Assembly (NCBI RefSeq): GCF_963666025.1
Contig: NZ_OY762552.1
Coordinates: forward strand, 558,001 to 622,000
Origin: an uncultured Methanobacterium sp.
GTDB lineage: Archaea > Methanobacteriota > Methanobacteria > Methanobacteriales > Methanobacteriaceae
Direction: 5' to 3'
Length of the DNA stretch: 64,000 bases
A model generated the notes under the pieces. That model was not told where the DNA came from, searched no databases, and saw only the letters and a program-made list of their open reading frames with translations. Within the stretch, counting starts at the first letter, position 1. The number at the start of each line of letters is the position of its first letter. Below are positions 26,369 to 35,917 of this stretch, in pieces. Position numbers and translations under genes: made by a program.

Positions 26369-26378
26369 TTTTTTTTAT

Positions 26379-27266
26379 TTAATCCCATCTGAATCTCACC
26401 CATACCGGGGCGCGGGGTTTATTCTTTACAATATCATTGGCCTTGATCTCTGCAGGCAGGGGGCGGGTGGTTAAAAGTACATCCAGAACTGGTGGAATTG
26501 AAATATCAGTTTCTGCTTTATTTTTTTCTAAAAACTCCATTATTTCCCTTCGATCCAGATCACTGAATCCAGTGCCCACTTTACCAAAATACTGACCATC
26601 CTTCTCCAGAATCAGAGCCCCAAAAGCTATGCTTCCTGTGCTTCTTGTTGCACCAATCACATTAACATCTATGGTCTCCGATCTCTTTATTTTCAACCAA
26701 TTCGCAGATCGTTTACCTGATTCATATCTTGAACTGGCATTTTTAATGATCACTCCTTCGTAACCCTTCTTGATAGCTTCTTCAAAATGGTCTTTGACTG
26801 TTTCTGTGGTTACTCTTTTAAAGGGAATTATGGTAATATGATTTCCCACATCCACTGCATCCAATAATATTTTTTTGCGCTGAATCAGTACCTTACCAGT
26901 GATATATTCACCCTGAAAGCGGAGAATGTCGAACAGGTTGAAAGTTGCAGGAAGTTTCCGGGATAGGATGGAAATTTTCAGTTTATCTTCAACATTGCGT
27001 TTTAAAAGTTTCCGAAATCCTCCTGGAACTGTGAGTTCCCCATCTAAAACCCAGTCATCCCCTTTAACATTTTTTTTAAGACTGGAAACGATTTCAGGAA
27101 ATTTATATGAAGCTTCAACATGGCGACGGGTCCACATATTGATAACATCCCCTTCACGCATCGCTATGATCCTTTCACCATCCAGTTTAGGCTCGCTGAT
27201 CCAGACACCTTGCAGGTAAACATCACCCTCTGCTAATTTACTGAGCATGGGCTCCAACATTTCCAT
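26379..27266 (-). CDS. ATP-dependent DNA ligase (LigD-ligase-like)
   Basis: A 295-residue ligase with the nucleotidyltransferase motifs in order: EPKLDGER (motif I, Lys27 as the adenylated residue), LDGEL (motif III region), FNLFDIL, YEGVIIK (motif IV), and WLKIKR (motif V). An OB-fold follows ('GATRSTGSIAFGALILEKDG...GKVGTGFSD') and ends with RAPVWVRFRW (motif VI region). This short, LigD-like ligase lacks primase/polymerase and 3'-phosphoesterase modules. It lies 24 bases behind a Ku gene, so it would seal double-strand breaks in a minimal end-joining pathway. GGGGGA precedes ATG 27266. Confidence 0.88.
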   Translation of the reverse strand: MEMLEPMLSKLAEGDVYLQGVWISEPKLDGERIIAMREGDVINMWTRRHVEASYKFPEIVSSLKKNVKGDDWVLDGELTVPGGFRKLLKRNVEDKLKISILSRKLPATFNLFDILRFQGEYITGKVLIQRKKILLDAVDVGNHITIIPFKRVTTETVKDHFEEAIKKGYEGVIIKNASSRYESGKRSANWLKIKRSETIDVNVIGATRSTGSIAFGALILEKDGQYFGKVGTGFSDLDRREIMEFLEKNKAETDISIPPVLDVLLTTRPLPAEIKANDIVKNKPRAPVWVRFRWD

Positions 27267-27290
27267 AAATATCCCCCGAAAAAAATTAAC

Positions 27291-28058
27291 CTAATCTTCC
27301 ATCATTGCCAGCATTTTTTCCAGTTCTTTTTCCAGTGATCTGGTTTCTGGAGGCTTTAATTCTGGTATTAATTCTTCACCAGCAGATTTTTTCTCAATTA
27401 GTTCCTTTAACTGTTGAGTGTAGGTTTCAGAGTAATCAGTCCAATCAAAATCAAAGATCATACTTTCCATTACTCGGGTTGCCTTCTCCAGGAGATCCTG
27501 GTCAACTTCGCTGGGAATGATCTCCACTTCCTCCTGTGATCTTACCTGTTCAAAGTACAGCAACTGTTTCAGGAGAAATCCATTCTCATGAGATTGTAAC
27601 ATCCCAATGTACTCGTTGTTGCGCTGAACCCATTTCACCACTGCCACTTTCTCTTTATTTTCCATAGCTTCCTTGAGTAAATGGAAACTCTGACCTGTAC
27701 CTCCCTTCTTGGGGTTATCAGTTCCCAGATAGTAAGGTTTGGACAGGGAAATTTGAGGTATTTCACTGTACTCGCAAAATCCCATTATTTCCATGGTTCT
27801 AGTGGAGAATGGGCGGAGGTTTTTAATCTCCTCATCGGTGAACTGTATGCATTCTCCGGCAATATCAATTGCTTTGGCAATTTCATGGGGTTCAAGTTCT
27901 TTACCATCTTTTTCGCAAACCTTTTTATAATGAACTCTACCACAATCTGTTTTATGAACCAGATGAAACCCTACATGGAGGTTTTCACTTGCAGCGTACA
28001 GTCTGATGGGTATAAAAATAGTTCCGAATTTTATTGAGCCTGACCAGATTGATCTCAT
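27291..28058 (-). CDS. ku: Bacterial-type Ku DNA end-binding protein
   Basis: A 255-residue single-subunit Ku: MRSIWSGSIKFGTIFIPIRLYAA, then FHLVHKTDCGRVHYKKVCEKDGKEL, and PYYLGTDNPKKGGTGQSFHLL, then the family tail 'IFDFDWTDYSETYTQQLKELIEKK' and an acidic C-terminal 'ELEKMLAMMED' that could contact the ligase. Homodimeric Ku rings thread on broken DNA ends and recruit LigD-type ligases. First gene of a two-gene operon with the ligase. Ku is uncommon in archaea; known examples are in Methanocella and Archaeoglobus. Confidence 0.9.
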   Translation of the reverse strand: MRSIWSGSIKFGTIFIPIRLYAASENLHVGFHLVHKTDCGRVHYKKVCEKDGKELEPHEIAKAIDIAGECIQFTDEEIKNLRPFSTRTMEIMGFCEYSEIPQISLSKPYYLGTDNPKKGGTGQSFHLLKEAMENKEKVAVVKWVQRNNEYIGMLQSHENGFLLKQLLYFEQVRSQEEVEIIPSEVDQDLLEKATRVMESMIFDFDWTDYSETYTQQLKELIEKKSAGEELIPELKPPETRSLEKELEKMLAMMED

Positions 28059-28223
28059 AAAACCATCCCTCTCATAAAAACATCCCCCATTTATTCCTCA
28101 TAAAACATCTCCCCAAACATCTCCAATATATTATATGTTATAAAAAGGAGTAATAATTTGTTATAGATGTGATTTGGCTGATTCTAAAAGAGAGTTCATT
28201 AGGTAAAGGGTCTTGTAAAAATG

Positions 28224-28322
28224 AATTTTGGGTATTTGATATTTTGGGTAAAATTCCCAATTTTAGGTATTTGATTTCAATTTTAAGTATTTAATATTCC
28301 CGATTTTAGTATTTGATATTCT
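28224..28322. repeat. Imperfect tandem repeat of about 26-30 bp
   Basis: Roughly four degenerate copies of a unit resembling TTTTAGGTATTTGATATTCC lie just beyond the stop of the 28324-28824 gene, upstream of the Ku gene. They fit the pattern of tandem duplication at gene 3' ends described for this window. Confidence 0.55.
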
Positions 28323-28323
28323 C

Positions 28324-28824
28324 TTAATCTCCTGCATTTTCCACCATTTTCAGTTTACGATTCCGTTCTCTGTTTTGGCTCCCCAATTTATGTGCATAAT
28401 CCACGATTTCCATCATATGCCTGTATTTTAACTCAGGTGTGATGTTAATTACTTTTCTATCAACTTTATACCGGTATCTTCCATAAAAATTGGTTTTAAT
28501 CTTTTTGTAATGATTATCCATGGTTGAAATGTAATAATAGGATAGATCCAGTTCTTTTTCAGGGTTGAAGATGTTTTCCATTTCATAAGTGATCTCATTT
28601 AGGATTCCCTGTACCAGGTTTAAATCTGTGATAACTGCATTTCTTCCGTTTTCACAGTTATGGGCGTTGATCTGGTAGATTCCGTCCAAGTACTCTTTAA
28701 GGTTGCTGTGCCATTTCCGGAAATCTTTCCCGGGGAAAACCAGGAGATCATCCTTTTTCTGGAACAAATGGGGTTGGTATACCCGTATATTCTTCAAGTC
28801 CACTATACCATAACTGTACTTCAT
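28324..28824 (-). CDS. Orphan protein A of a paralogous pair next to Ku/ligase
   Basis: A 166-residue soluble protein I do not recognise. Its first 95 residues align with the next gene upstream (28942-29328): VYQPHLFQKKDDLLVFPGKDFRKWHSN matches LYHPELFKEQEEVIIFTREEFRRMYES, both near the N-terminus and both followed by a helical region with an Ile/Leu pattern and then a conserved 'N.E..IF' block. The tail is basic (RNRKLKMVENAGD) with a helix. GTGAT precedes ATG 28824. It is on the same strand as, and upstream of, the Ku-ligase genes, separated by a 265-base gap. No enzyme motif visible. Confidence 0.62.
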   Translation of the reverse strand: MKYSYGIVDLKNIRVYQPHLFQKKDDLLVFPGKDFRKWHSNLKEYLDGIYQINAHNCENGRNAVITDLNLVQGILNEITYEMENIFNPEKELDLSYYYISTMDNHYKKIKTNFYGRYRYKVDRKVINITPELKYRHMMEIVDYAHKLGSQNRERNRKLKMVENAGD

Positions 28825-28903
28825 CTAAATCACGTTAATCCATTTATAAATCAAGCATCACCCCCCTTATAAACTAACAATTCCCATAATAATCCCCATA
28901 TGA

Positions 28904-28952
28904 AAACCTATTTTGACCATAAACCTATTTTGACCATAAACCTATTTCAACC
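28904..28952. repeat. 17-bp tandem repeat x 3 overlapping a stop codon
   Basis: Three copies of AAACCTATTTTGACCAT (28904, 28921, 28938). The last copy overlaps the TAG stop (28942-28944) of the adjacent reverse-strand gene, so the array looks like copies of that gene's own end. Confidence 0.65.
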
Positions 28953-29328
28953 AACCCGTACCCCATGATTCTACTGTAACCAAGTCATTTAAGGATTCTG
29001 TGACTATTTCAGGTAGTTCAGTGTTATCGTAGACATAGGTATCCAGATAGGTTTGTAATGGTTTGTTACTGAAAATAGTTTCTAAATTCAAATCTAACAG
29101 GCGGACACCATCCATGATCTTCGGCCAGAGCCCTATCACGCTCCATTCCTTGTTTCGATCCAAAGCCATGTCCAGTTGGGTAATGTGATTTATTTGCAGT
29201 ATCATGGACTCATACATTCTCCTGAACTCTTCCCGTGTGAATATAATAACTTCTTCCTGTTCTTTGAATAATTCCGGATGATAAAGCTGGACTTTCCGTC
29301 CGTAAAGCACTCCCTGACTTACCCTCAA
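28942..29328 (-). CDS. Orphan protein B of a paralogous pair next to Ku/ligase
   Basis: A protein of about 128 residues, paralogue of the 28324-28824 product over residues 6-95. Start TTG 29328 is chosen because it aligns with the paralogue's MKYSYG start (MRVSQG here) and follows AAGGTGAT by four bases; GTG 29337 is in frame upstream but too close to its AGGAGG. A 20-base inverted repeat (29371-29390, TCAATGG arms) lies in its leader. Soluble, acidic/basic mix, no motif recognised. Encoded divergently from nothing and co-oriented with Ku and ligase. Confidence 0.58.
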   Translation of the reverse strand: MRVSQGVLYGRKVQLYHPELFKEQEEVIIFTREEFRRMYESMILQINHITQLDMALDRNKEWSVIGLWPKIMDGVRLLDLNLETIFSNKPLQTYLDTYVYDNTELPEIVTESLNDLVTVESWGTGWLK

Positions 29329-29370
29329 AATTATCACCTTCCTCCTCTTGGGGGTGAAATACTATGCACT

Positions 29371-29390
29371 TCAATGGTCATGGCCATTGA
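29371..29390. promoter_or_regulatory. Inverted repeat in leader of orphan B
   Basis: TCAATGGTCATGGCCATTGA has 7-base complementary arms around a 6-base centre, 43 bases before the orphan B start. It could be an operator or an mRNA hairpin; only the symmetry is seen. Confidence 0.35.
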
Positions 29391-29564
29391 GGTAGAGAGG
29401 GATTGAGAAGTAACTGAGAAGATGAGTATTAAAATAAACAATAAAATACATCAGAAAATCAAAAAACGAGTAAAAAAGCTAGAAAAAAATCATGAAAAAC
29501 TGAATAAATAACCGTAACACAAGTTGAATTTAAAAAATAGAAAAATAAAAAAAAGGAATAAATT

Positions 29565-31469
29565 TTAGAATAATCCACTGTCTTTTAACTTACTTTCAGT
29601 CCACTGTGCCCGTTTATCAACTTTTTCTTTGATGATCAAGGTTAGAACAAAGCTTACAACTGGGAATATGGCTAGTACTCCAATGCAGTATAAGAAATTA
29701 CTCCATAAAACACCAGCAACCACTTCACGCAGTGCTCCTATAGCATAGGTCAAAGGTAGATAAGGGTGTATGGCCTGGAAGAAAGATGGTAAAAGCTCCA
29801 CTGGGAAGGTTCCTCCGGTGGCAGTTATCTGCAGAACCAGGATTATAATGGCCAGTGCTTTCCCTGCATTTCCAAAGGCAGAGGTCATGGAGTAGACCAC
29901 AATCATACCACACAGACCAATGTAGATGGTGGTAAACAGGAATAAAAGTTGGGATGAGACCTGTATATTTAGGAGTAGGGCTCCCACTGCAACTATAAAC
30001 GACTGCACTAAACCTATTACTAAAAACAGGCCCATTCTCCCCATATACACTGTTTCAGCACTGTACTTCTTCCGGGATTTAACACGCATGGAGATCATTG
30101 CTACTGCTATTATACAACCAATCCACAAAGAGATTGCAATATAGAACGGTGCAAGTGCAGAACCATAGTTATCAACCGGGTAAATATGGGTCTTATCCAG
30201 TTTCACCGGACTTTCAAAGTAGTTTTTCACTCCATTTTGATCAGTTTCAGAGAATGCAATTAAACGGTCCAGATCAGCTTCATCCACTGAATTAACCTTA
30301 CTAGTTGCAGTCTGGATGGAACTTCTAACCTCTGGCCATTGGGAGTTGGCCATTGCCAGTTTAGCTGATGCAGTACTGATGGCCTGATCAATGTTATCCC
30401 TGTTGTTTGCCAGTAACGTAAGGGCACTGTCCATTTGGTCAATGGAAGTTTTAAGTTGATTTAACTTACCCGAAGGGTCCTTACTACTGGCTATGTCTGC
30501 TTCAACCTCTTTTAAGATGGTTAAAACCGTAGTTGCTTTGGTAGTGGCATCTTCGACCTGGGTGATGATTGGTTTTAGACTTTCATCCCCGGTTTGATTG
30601 TAAAGGGCAACTAAAAAGGCATCAACATATTTTAAACCAGTTATGATTTTAGTATCAACTGACTCCATATCCTGAACTGTGGAAAGGGCCTTTGCATGGT
30701 CACTCTGAATGTAATTATACAGAGTATCATATTTTGATTTGACCTCATCAGCCTCGCTCTTCATCACTGGTAGCTGTGCACTGAACTTGGGCCAGATCCC
30801 ATTAACAGTGGTCATGACCGAGTTAGCCTGAGCCAGATCAGTATCAATGTTTCCTAATTTCCCATTTAATTCATTTAACATGGATTTAGTTTTAAGAAAC
30901 GTTGCTTTGTTCTCCTTGGCCAGCTCCCCTACATCACTGAGTTTACCGAATATAATACCATCGATAGTTCTCACAATTTCGTCGTTGATCTTTGTTTGCA
31001 GGGTATCAGCCCCTGTGTTGGTCATTTTAGGGGCGATAGCATTCAGTTTATCATTAACCACGTATTCTATGCTGGCCTGCTGTGGGTTGGTGGTGTCAAT
31101 GGATAGTACGGTCTGACTGAAATTACCGGGTATTATAAGAGCTGCGTAGTAATCTCCATTTTTAACCCCATCACGCGCTGTTTTCTCATCGACAAATTGC
31201 CAGTTGAATTTATTATTACCCTTCAAGTCTTCAACCATCATATCGCCAACATTATACTGGGTCCCATTAAGATTAGAACCAGTATCCTCGTTGGCTACTG
31301 CCACTTTTAGGTTAGAGGTTAAAGCATAGGGATCCCATGTTGCCTGAATATTCAAAAGGGCGTACATTGATGGGATGATAATAATCGCCGCTAGAACAAT
31401 TAAAACCACGGGATTATTCTTTATAGCCCTGATATCATTTTTAAAAATTTCTCTTGCACCTTTAATCAT
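29565..31469 (-). CDS. YhgE/Pip-type ABC-2 membrane protein
   Basis: A protein of about 634 residues with the YhgE/Pip layout: an N-terminal membrane helix (NNPVVLIVLAAIIIIPSMYALLNIQATWDPY), then a long extracellular part (residues 50-420) with coiled-coil and 'DYYAALIIPGNFSQTVLS', then a C-terminal block of five to six membrane helices with ALAIIILVLQITATGGTFPVELLPSFFQAIHPYLPLTYAIGALRE. This C-terminal block is the ABC-2 permease fold. Bacterial homologues are phage receptors or linked to secretion of type VII/ESX substrates; the archaeal role is unknown. ATG 31469 is preceded by a GGATGG site. It has no adjacent ATPase. Confidence 0.85.
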   Translation of the reverse strand: MIKGAREIFKNDIRAIKNNPVVLIVLAAIIIIPSMYALLNIQATWDPYALTSNLKVAVANEDTGSNLNGTQYNVGDMMVEDLKGNNKFNWQFVDEKTARDGVKNGDYYAALIIPGNFSQTVLSIDTTNPQQASIEYVVNDKLNAIAPKMTNTGADTLQTKINDEIVRTIDGIIFGKLSDVGELAKENKATFLKTKSMLNELNGKLGNIDTDLAQANSVMTTVNGIWPKFSAQLPVMKSEADEVKSKYDTLYNYIQSDHAKALSTVQDMESVDTKIITGLKYVDAFLVALYNQTGDESLKPIITQVEDATTKATTVLTILKEVEADIASSKDPSGKLNQLKTSIDQMDSALTLLANNRDNIDQAISTASAKLAMANSQWPEVRSSIQTATSKVNSVDEADLDRLIAFSETDQNGVKNYFESPVKLDKTHIYPVDNYGSALAPFYIAISLWIGCIIAVAMISMRVKSRKKYSAETVYMGRMGLFLVIGLVQSFIVAVGALLLNIQVSSQLLFLFTTIYIGLCGMIVVYSMTSAFGNAGKALAIIILVLQITATGGTFPVELLPSFFQAIHPYLPLTYAIGALREVVAGVLWSNFLYCIGVLAIFPVVSFVLTLIIKEKVDKRAQWTESKLKDSGLF

Positions 31470-31804
31470 TAAAACCATCCAGCTAATTTAACAAATAGAT
31501 AGGTAGGGTAATAGAAGTTTATAATCTTTACCATCATCCTATAAAAACATTTCTTAGATTATTAATCATGCAAAATTTGTAACTCCAGAAGAGTTTTAAT
31601 CAGAGTATCCAGAAGAGGTTTTCAGAGGATAACAAAGCATGATTTTTAGAAAAAATCAAGATTAAGTGATTCAAGTCTGATTAGAACCTTCAGCATTAAC
31701 TCCTAAAATTCCAAACATACCGGTGGGCAGAGTAAGGTATAAAAACAGGACCCACCTATATTGATTATTTAATGTTTATTTGAGGATACGTTTTTGATTA
31801 TAAT

Positions 31805-31870
31805 ATTCTCATCTTAAAAATAATAGGAACTAAGATTCTCATCTTAAAAACAGTGAGAGGAACTAGAATT
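31805..31870. repeat. 30-bp tandem repeat x 2 in radical SAM leader
   Basis: The unit ATTCTCATCTTAAAAATAAT (continuing to AGGAACTAAG) occurs at 31805 and 31835, with a partial third copy at 31865. It ends about 50 bases before the radical SAM start (31919), so it lies in the promoter or leader. The second copy differs slightly. Confidence 0.55.
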
Positions 31871-31918
31871 TCTGCAAATAATAATGTTCATGTGAATTAA
31901 GGAATATGGTGAACTTTA

Positions 31919-33073
<1,155 letters not shown>

Positions 33074-33270
33074 ATTTATTCAGGATCCCAGATTATTAAA
33101 GAATTGATTAGTATCACAACAATTTTATAATTTCAAAAAGTTATAATTTCAAAAAGATTAAATAAAAATTATTCATAAATAATCAAATGATTATTTTTCA
33201 TTTATAAAGAATTAAAATATTAAAAAAGAATAAACTAACAAGATAAAAAAAAATAACGAGATGACCTGAT

Positions 33271-33552
33271 ATGAAAAGAAGTACACCGGTAATTATAGGC
33301 GTTCTACTGATTTTAGGAGTAGTTGCCTTGGGTTACTTCGCTGAAGCCAATTCTGTAAGTAACAATACCACTAACAATTCCACAAAATTCACCCTTTTGA
33401 AAAATCCTATTTCAGCTGACCAGACACAGTCGGGCCAGGCAGCTCAAAGCCAGCAATCAACAACAACTACTGATACAACTACCAACAATGGCAATACTAC
33501 ACAAAATAACACTCAAAATCAAACAACCACTACCTCCACATCAACAACGTGA
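33271..33552 (+). CDS. Exported Thr/Asn/Gln-rich peptide
   Basis: A 93-residue protein: signal/anchor helix (VIIGVLLILGVVALGYFAEA) and then a disordered tail of Asn, Thr, Ser and Gln with many NxT/NxS sites, ending in Thr repeats. The composition indicates a glycosylated, cell-surface or wall-embedded stalk. Similar designs occur at 35119-35442 and 49226-49513. It lies between the radical SAM gene and the Cys-rich peptide gene on the same strand, but the spacing does not prove an operon. No folded domain. Confidence 0.65.
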   Translation: MKRSTPVIIGVLLILGVVALGYFAEANSVSNNTTNNSTKFTLLKNPISADQTQSGQAAQSQQSTTTTDTTTNNGNTTQNNTQNQTTTTSTSTT

Positions 33553-33649
33553 AGTTTGATCATTTAAAAAAAAAATAGCATATCACTCAGTATATCAAAT
33601 ATTAATACGTATAAAGCGATAGATTAACTTTAAACGGAGGCATTGTATA

Positions 33650-33823
33650 ATGAATCTAGGTAAATTAAATGAAAAATGCCCAAAATGTGGTTCAAAAGAT
33701 AAAACCCTTAATCGGAGATTAGATGCTGAACATCGTGCCTTTGGCACCACCCAGAACCTGACATGCAGTGACTGTGGTTATGTATTTAAATCCCGTGAAG
33801 ATGAAGTTAAAAAGAACAAATGA
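33650..33823 (+). CDS. 57-residue Cys-rich peptide, possible radical SAM substrate
   Basis: A short gene below normal size limits, with GGAGG nine bases before ATG 33650. The product has 57 residues with two CxxC pairs, EKCPKCGSKDKTL and LTCSDCGYVFKSR, and a charged middle (RRLDAEHRAFGTT). Seen alone it would be a zinc ribbon. I recall small Cys-rich peptides of this design (TIGR04165-like) being associated in methanogens with a radical SAM peptide modifier, but I cannot check. It sits in the same strand block as the radical SAM gene. Two readings, zinc ribbon or modified peptide, remain open. Confidence 0.68.
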   Translation: MNLGKLNEKCPKCGSKDKTLNRRLDAEHRAFGTTQNLTCSDCGYVFKSREDEVKKNK

Positions 33824-34015
33824 GTGGGAATTCATCCTACTTATTTAAACTTTTTTATTTTAAACTCTTTTTAAATTATCATTCCCTACTTTGGCTAATT
33901 TAAAACAGCATATCCATTGCAGGTTAATCAATCCAGTAATTAAACATTCATATTTTATCAATCAGCAGTTACTTATAGTATTAGTCCAAAAGTTAACTTT
34001 GAATTAATCCAAAAA

Positions 34016-34354
34016 TTAACTTCGAGGCCAGTACATGATGATAAAAACTCCAACGAGTGCTATGCTGGCACCAATAATATCAAATCTATCAGGAATTACC
34101 TTATCTATCTGCCAACCCAGATCAAAGCCATTGCAATGAAAACACCACCATAAGCCGCATAGACTCTTCCAAAATTAGCTGGTTGTAAGGTGGGGATGAC
34201 ACCGTAAAGTACCAGGATAATGGGCCCCTAATAATGCTAATTCAATACCCCTACCTTCTCTTAACCAGAGCCATATGAGGTATCCTCCACCTATTTCACA
34301 TAACCCTGCTAGAATAAAGAATAACAATGATTTGAAAATCTCACCGATTCTCAT
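34016..34354 (-). pseudogene. YnfA/UPF0060 membrane protein, frameshifted twice
   Basis: The reverse strand encodes a full YnfA family member: MRIGEIFKSLLFFILAGLCE, then GGGYLIWLWLREGRGIELALLG, IILVLYGVIPTLQPANFGRVYAAYGG, and ends IALVGVFIIMYWPRS. The frame is broken by one extra base in the G run at 34222-34224 and one missing base in the C run at 34116-34118. No in-frame stops remain if both are repaired, and GAGGTGAT precedes ATG 34354. Either a very recent pseudogene or two homopolymer errors in the assembly. Intact, it would be a four-helix SMR-like membrane protein of about 112 residues. Confidence 0.75.
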
Positions 34355-34511
34355 CACCTCCCAATCCACGATGAATATATTCACATATTCATTTAAATCA
34401 AAATATATTTTTAAATCAACCTGTAAGCACATAATTGTATTTCTAAGAATTTCTATAAAATATATAGAAAAAGGGATAAATAAAAAAGGAAGGGATAAGG
34501 GGGATGTTTAA

Positions 34512-34826
34512 ATGGAAGTTGAATTCAATTTGGAAAACCTTACTGAATGCCTTTGTGACTGTTGTCCAGTTCAGAGTAGATCAAAATGTGCTCTGGATAA
34601 AATGAAAATGATGCAGGAAATTGCACAGGAAGATCTGGACTCCAGGATGATGATTGAAGAGGAACGAATTCCGGCAATATACTGTGCCAAAGAAAATGAA
34701 AAAGGTTTGAAGGATTTAACAGCCAGCCAGAAATGCCAGTGCGATAAATGTCTGGTGTGGAAAGAAAACAACCTGTTAAGTGGAGAACCACCCGGTTATT
34801 TTTGCATGGACGGAAAAGCTAGATAA
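34512..34826 (+). CDS. DUF2769-type Cys-rich protein
   Basis: A 104-residue protein with nine Cys residues: NLTECLCDCCPVQSRSKCALDKMKM, then IYCAKENEKGLKDLTASQKCQCDKCLVWKENN and ending GYFCMDGKAR. The spacing (CxCxxC near residues 13-18, a middle Cys, CxCxxC near 75-80, terminal FC) fits the DUF2769 family of methanogens as I know it, suggesting metal or Fe-S ligation. Function unknown. It is 157 bases past the divergently transcribed YnfA-like locus. Confidence 0.7.
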   Translation: MEVEFNLENLTECLCDCCPVQSRSKCALDKMKMMQEIAQEDLDSRMMIEEERIPAIYCAKENEKGLKDLTASQKCQCDKCLVWKENNLLSGEPPGYFCMDGKAR

Positions 34827-35118
34827 AGAGGGATTACAATATTATTGCTAATTCTAAATTGCTAGTGAATTTATTGTGAAATTACGTTAGTTTAGGCCTG
34901 ATTATCATTAGATATTCTCTTTCAATAAATATTCTCACATTAAAAATATTCTCACATTTTATGAAATCTTTAACAATCATATCCATCATTAAAAAGACAA
35001 AATCCTGAATTAATTGGAGATTTAAGCTAATGTAACCAGAAAATATGGGCTGAATTTCCCTTAAACTCTGCAAAAATATAAATATGATCATAATCAGATA
35101 ATCAACAGAGTGGATTTG

Positions 35119-35442
35119 ATGATGAGGAAAGATTTGATTATTATACCCATACTCTTGGTTGGAGTGATAGCTGGATCAGTGGTAGGAATGGGTTACAGTC
35201 CTGCTGTGTCACCAGACAACAACCAAACTTCCAATATTAATATATCCACCAATACATCCACACCAACCACAGTTACCAACAATAGTACCACCCCACAGAC
35301 ATCAACATCACAGAAAGCCACAACTACCAGTACTAAAAAAACAACATCAAGCAGTACATCCACAACCAAAAAAACTAACACCCAAACACAGGAACAAACC
35401 ACAAATAACCCTTCAGATGAAAACGGTAATGTGACGGTTTAA
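35119..35442 (+). CDS. Exported Thr/Ser-rich peptide
   Basis: A peptide of about 107 residues with an N-terminal membrane helix (LIIIPILLVGVIAGSVVGMGY) and then a low-complexity tail of Thr, Ser, Asn and Lys (TSTSQKATTTSTKKTTSSS). The frame begins with GTG 35110; ATG 35119 or 35122 are better starts. Same design as 33271-33552; the Lys content is higher here. Likely O- or N-glycosylated surface stalk. Confidence 0.6.
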   Translation: MMRKDLIIIPILLVGVIAGSVVGMGYSPAVSPDNNQTSNINISTNTSTPTTVTNNSTTPQTSTSQKATTTSTKKTTSSSTSTTKKTNTQTQEQTTNNPSDENGNVTV

Positions 35443-35746
35443 AACTATTTTTTAAATTTATTAAACGAATTAATTTTATAACAAATCATTAACTAATTAA
35501 TGTTCTTCATGAATTAATGGATTAACTGTGGTTTTCACGAAAAAGAGTATCTGGGTTTTCATGAAAAATAATCCGATTTTTGTGGATCTATCACTCTATT
35601 AAAACAATTTAGTAAAAAGGTTTAAAAAAGTAAAACTAATATGTAAAAAGAAAAATGTTTGATAATAGTTATGTTTGAAGATTAGTTATGTTTGAAGATA
35701 AAATTCAATCACTTAATCTGAAAGAATAATGATAGGACTGAGAAAT

Positions 35747-35917
35747 ATGATAGTTAAGGAATGGTGCATGTACTGTGGGGAATGTGCGGGTGTTTGCCCC
35801 CGTAACCTCATTGAAGTACGGGAAATCAGCTTAAATTTCAACGAAGAAGAATGTAAAGACTGCCAAATATGCCTCCAGGCGTGTCCAGTTAATGCTCTGG
35901 AAAAAAGGGATGATTAA
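35747..35917 (+). CDS. 4Fe-4S ferredoxin
   Basis: A ferredoxin of about 56 residues with two CxxCxxCxxxCP motifs: CMYCGECAGVCPRN and CKDCQICLQACPVN, so two 4Fe-4S clusters. The start at 35747 (MIVKEWC) is preferred; ATG 35729 is in frame and adds six residues. Its stop is immediately before the next gene's ATG at 35918, so the two are coupled; it would be the electron donor of the reductase. Confidence 0.87.
   Translation: MIVKEWCMYCGECAGVCPRNLIEVREISLNFNEEECKDCQICLQACPVNALEKRDD

Noticed and set aside
28324..29337. Toxin-antitoxin pair next to Ku/ligase
   Set aside because: The two proteins are paralogues of each other with no toxin motif, and gene sizes and spacing do not fit a TA operon.
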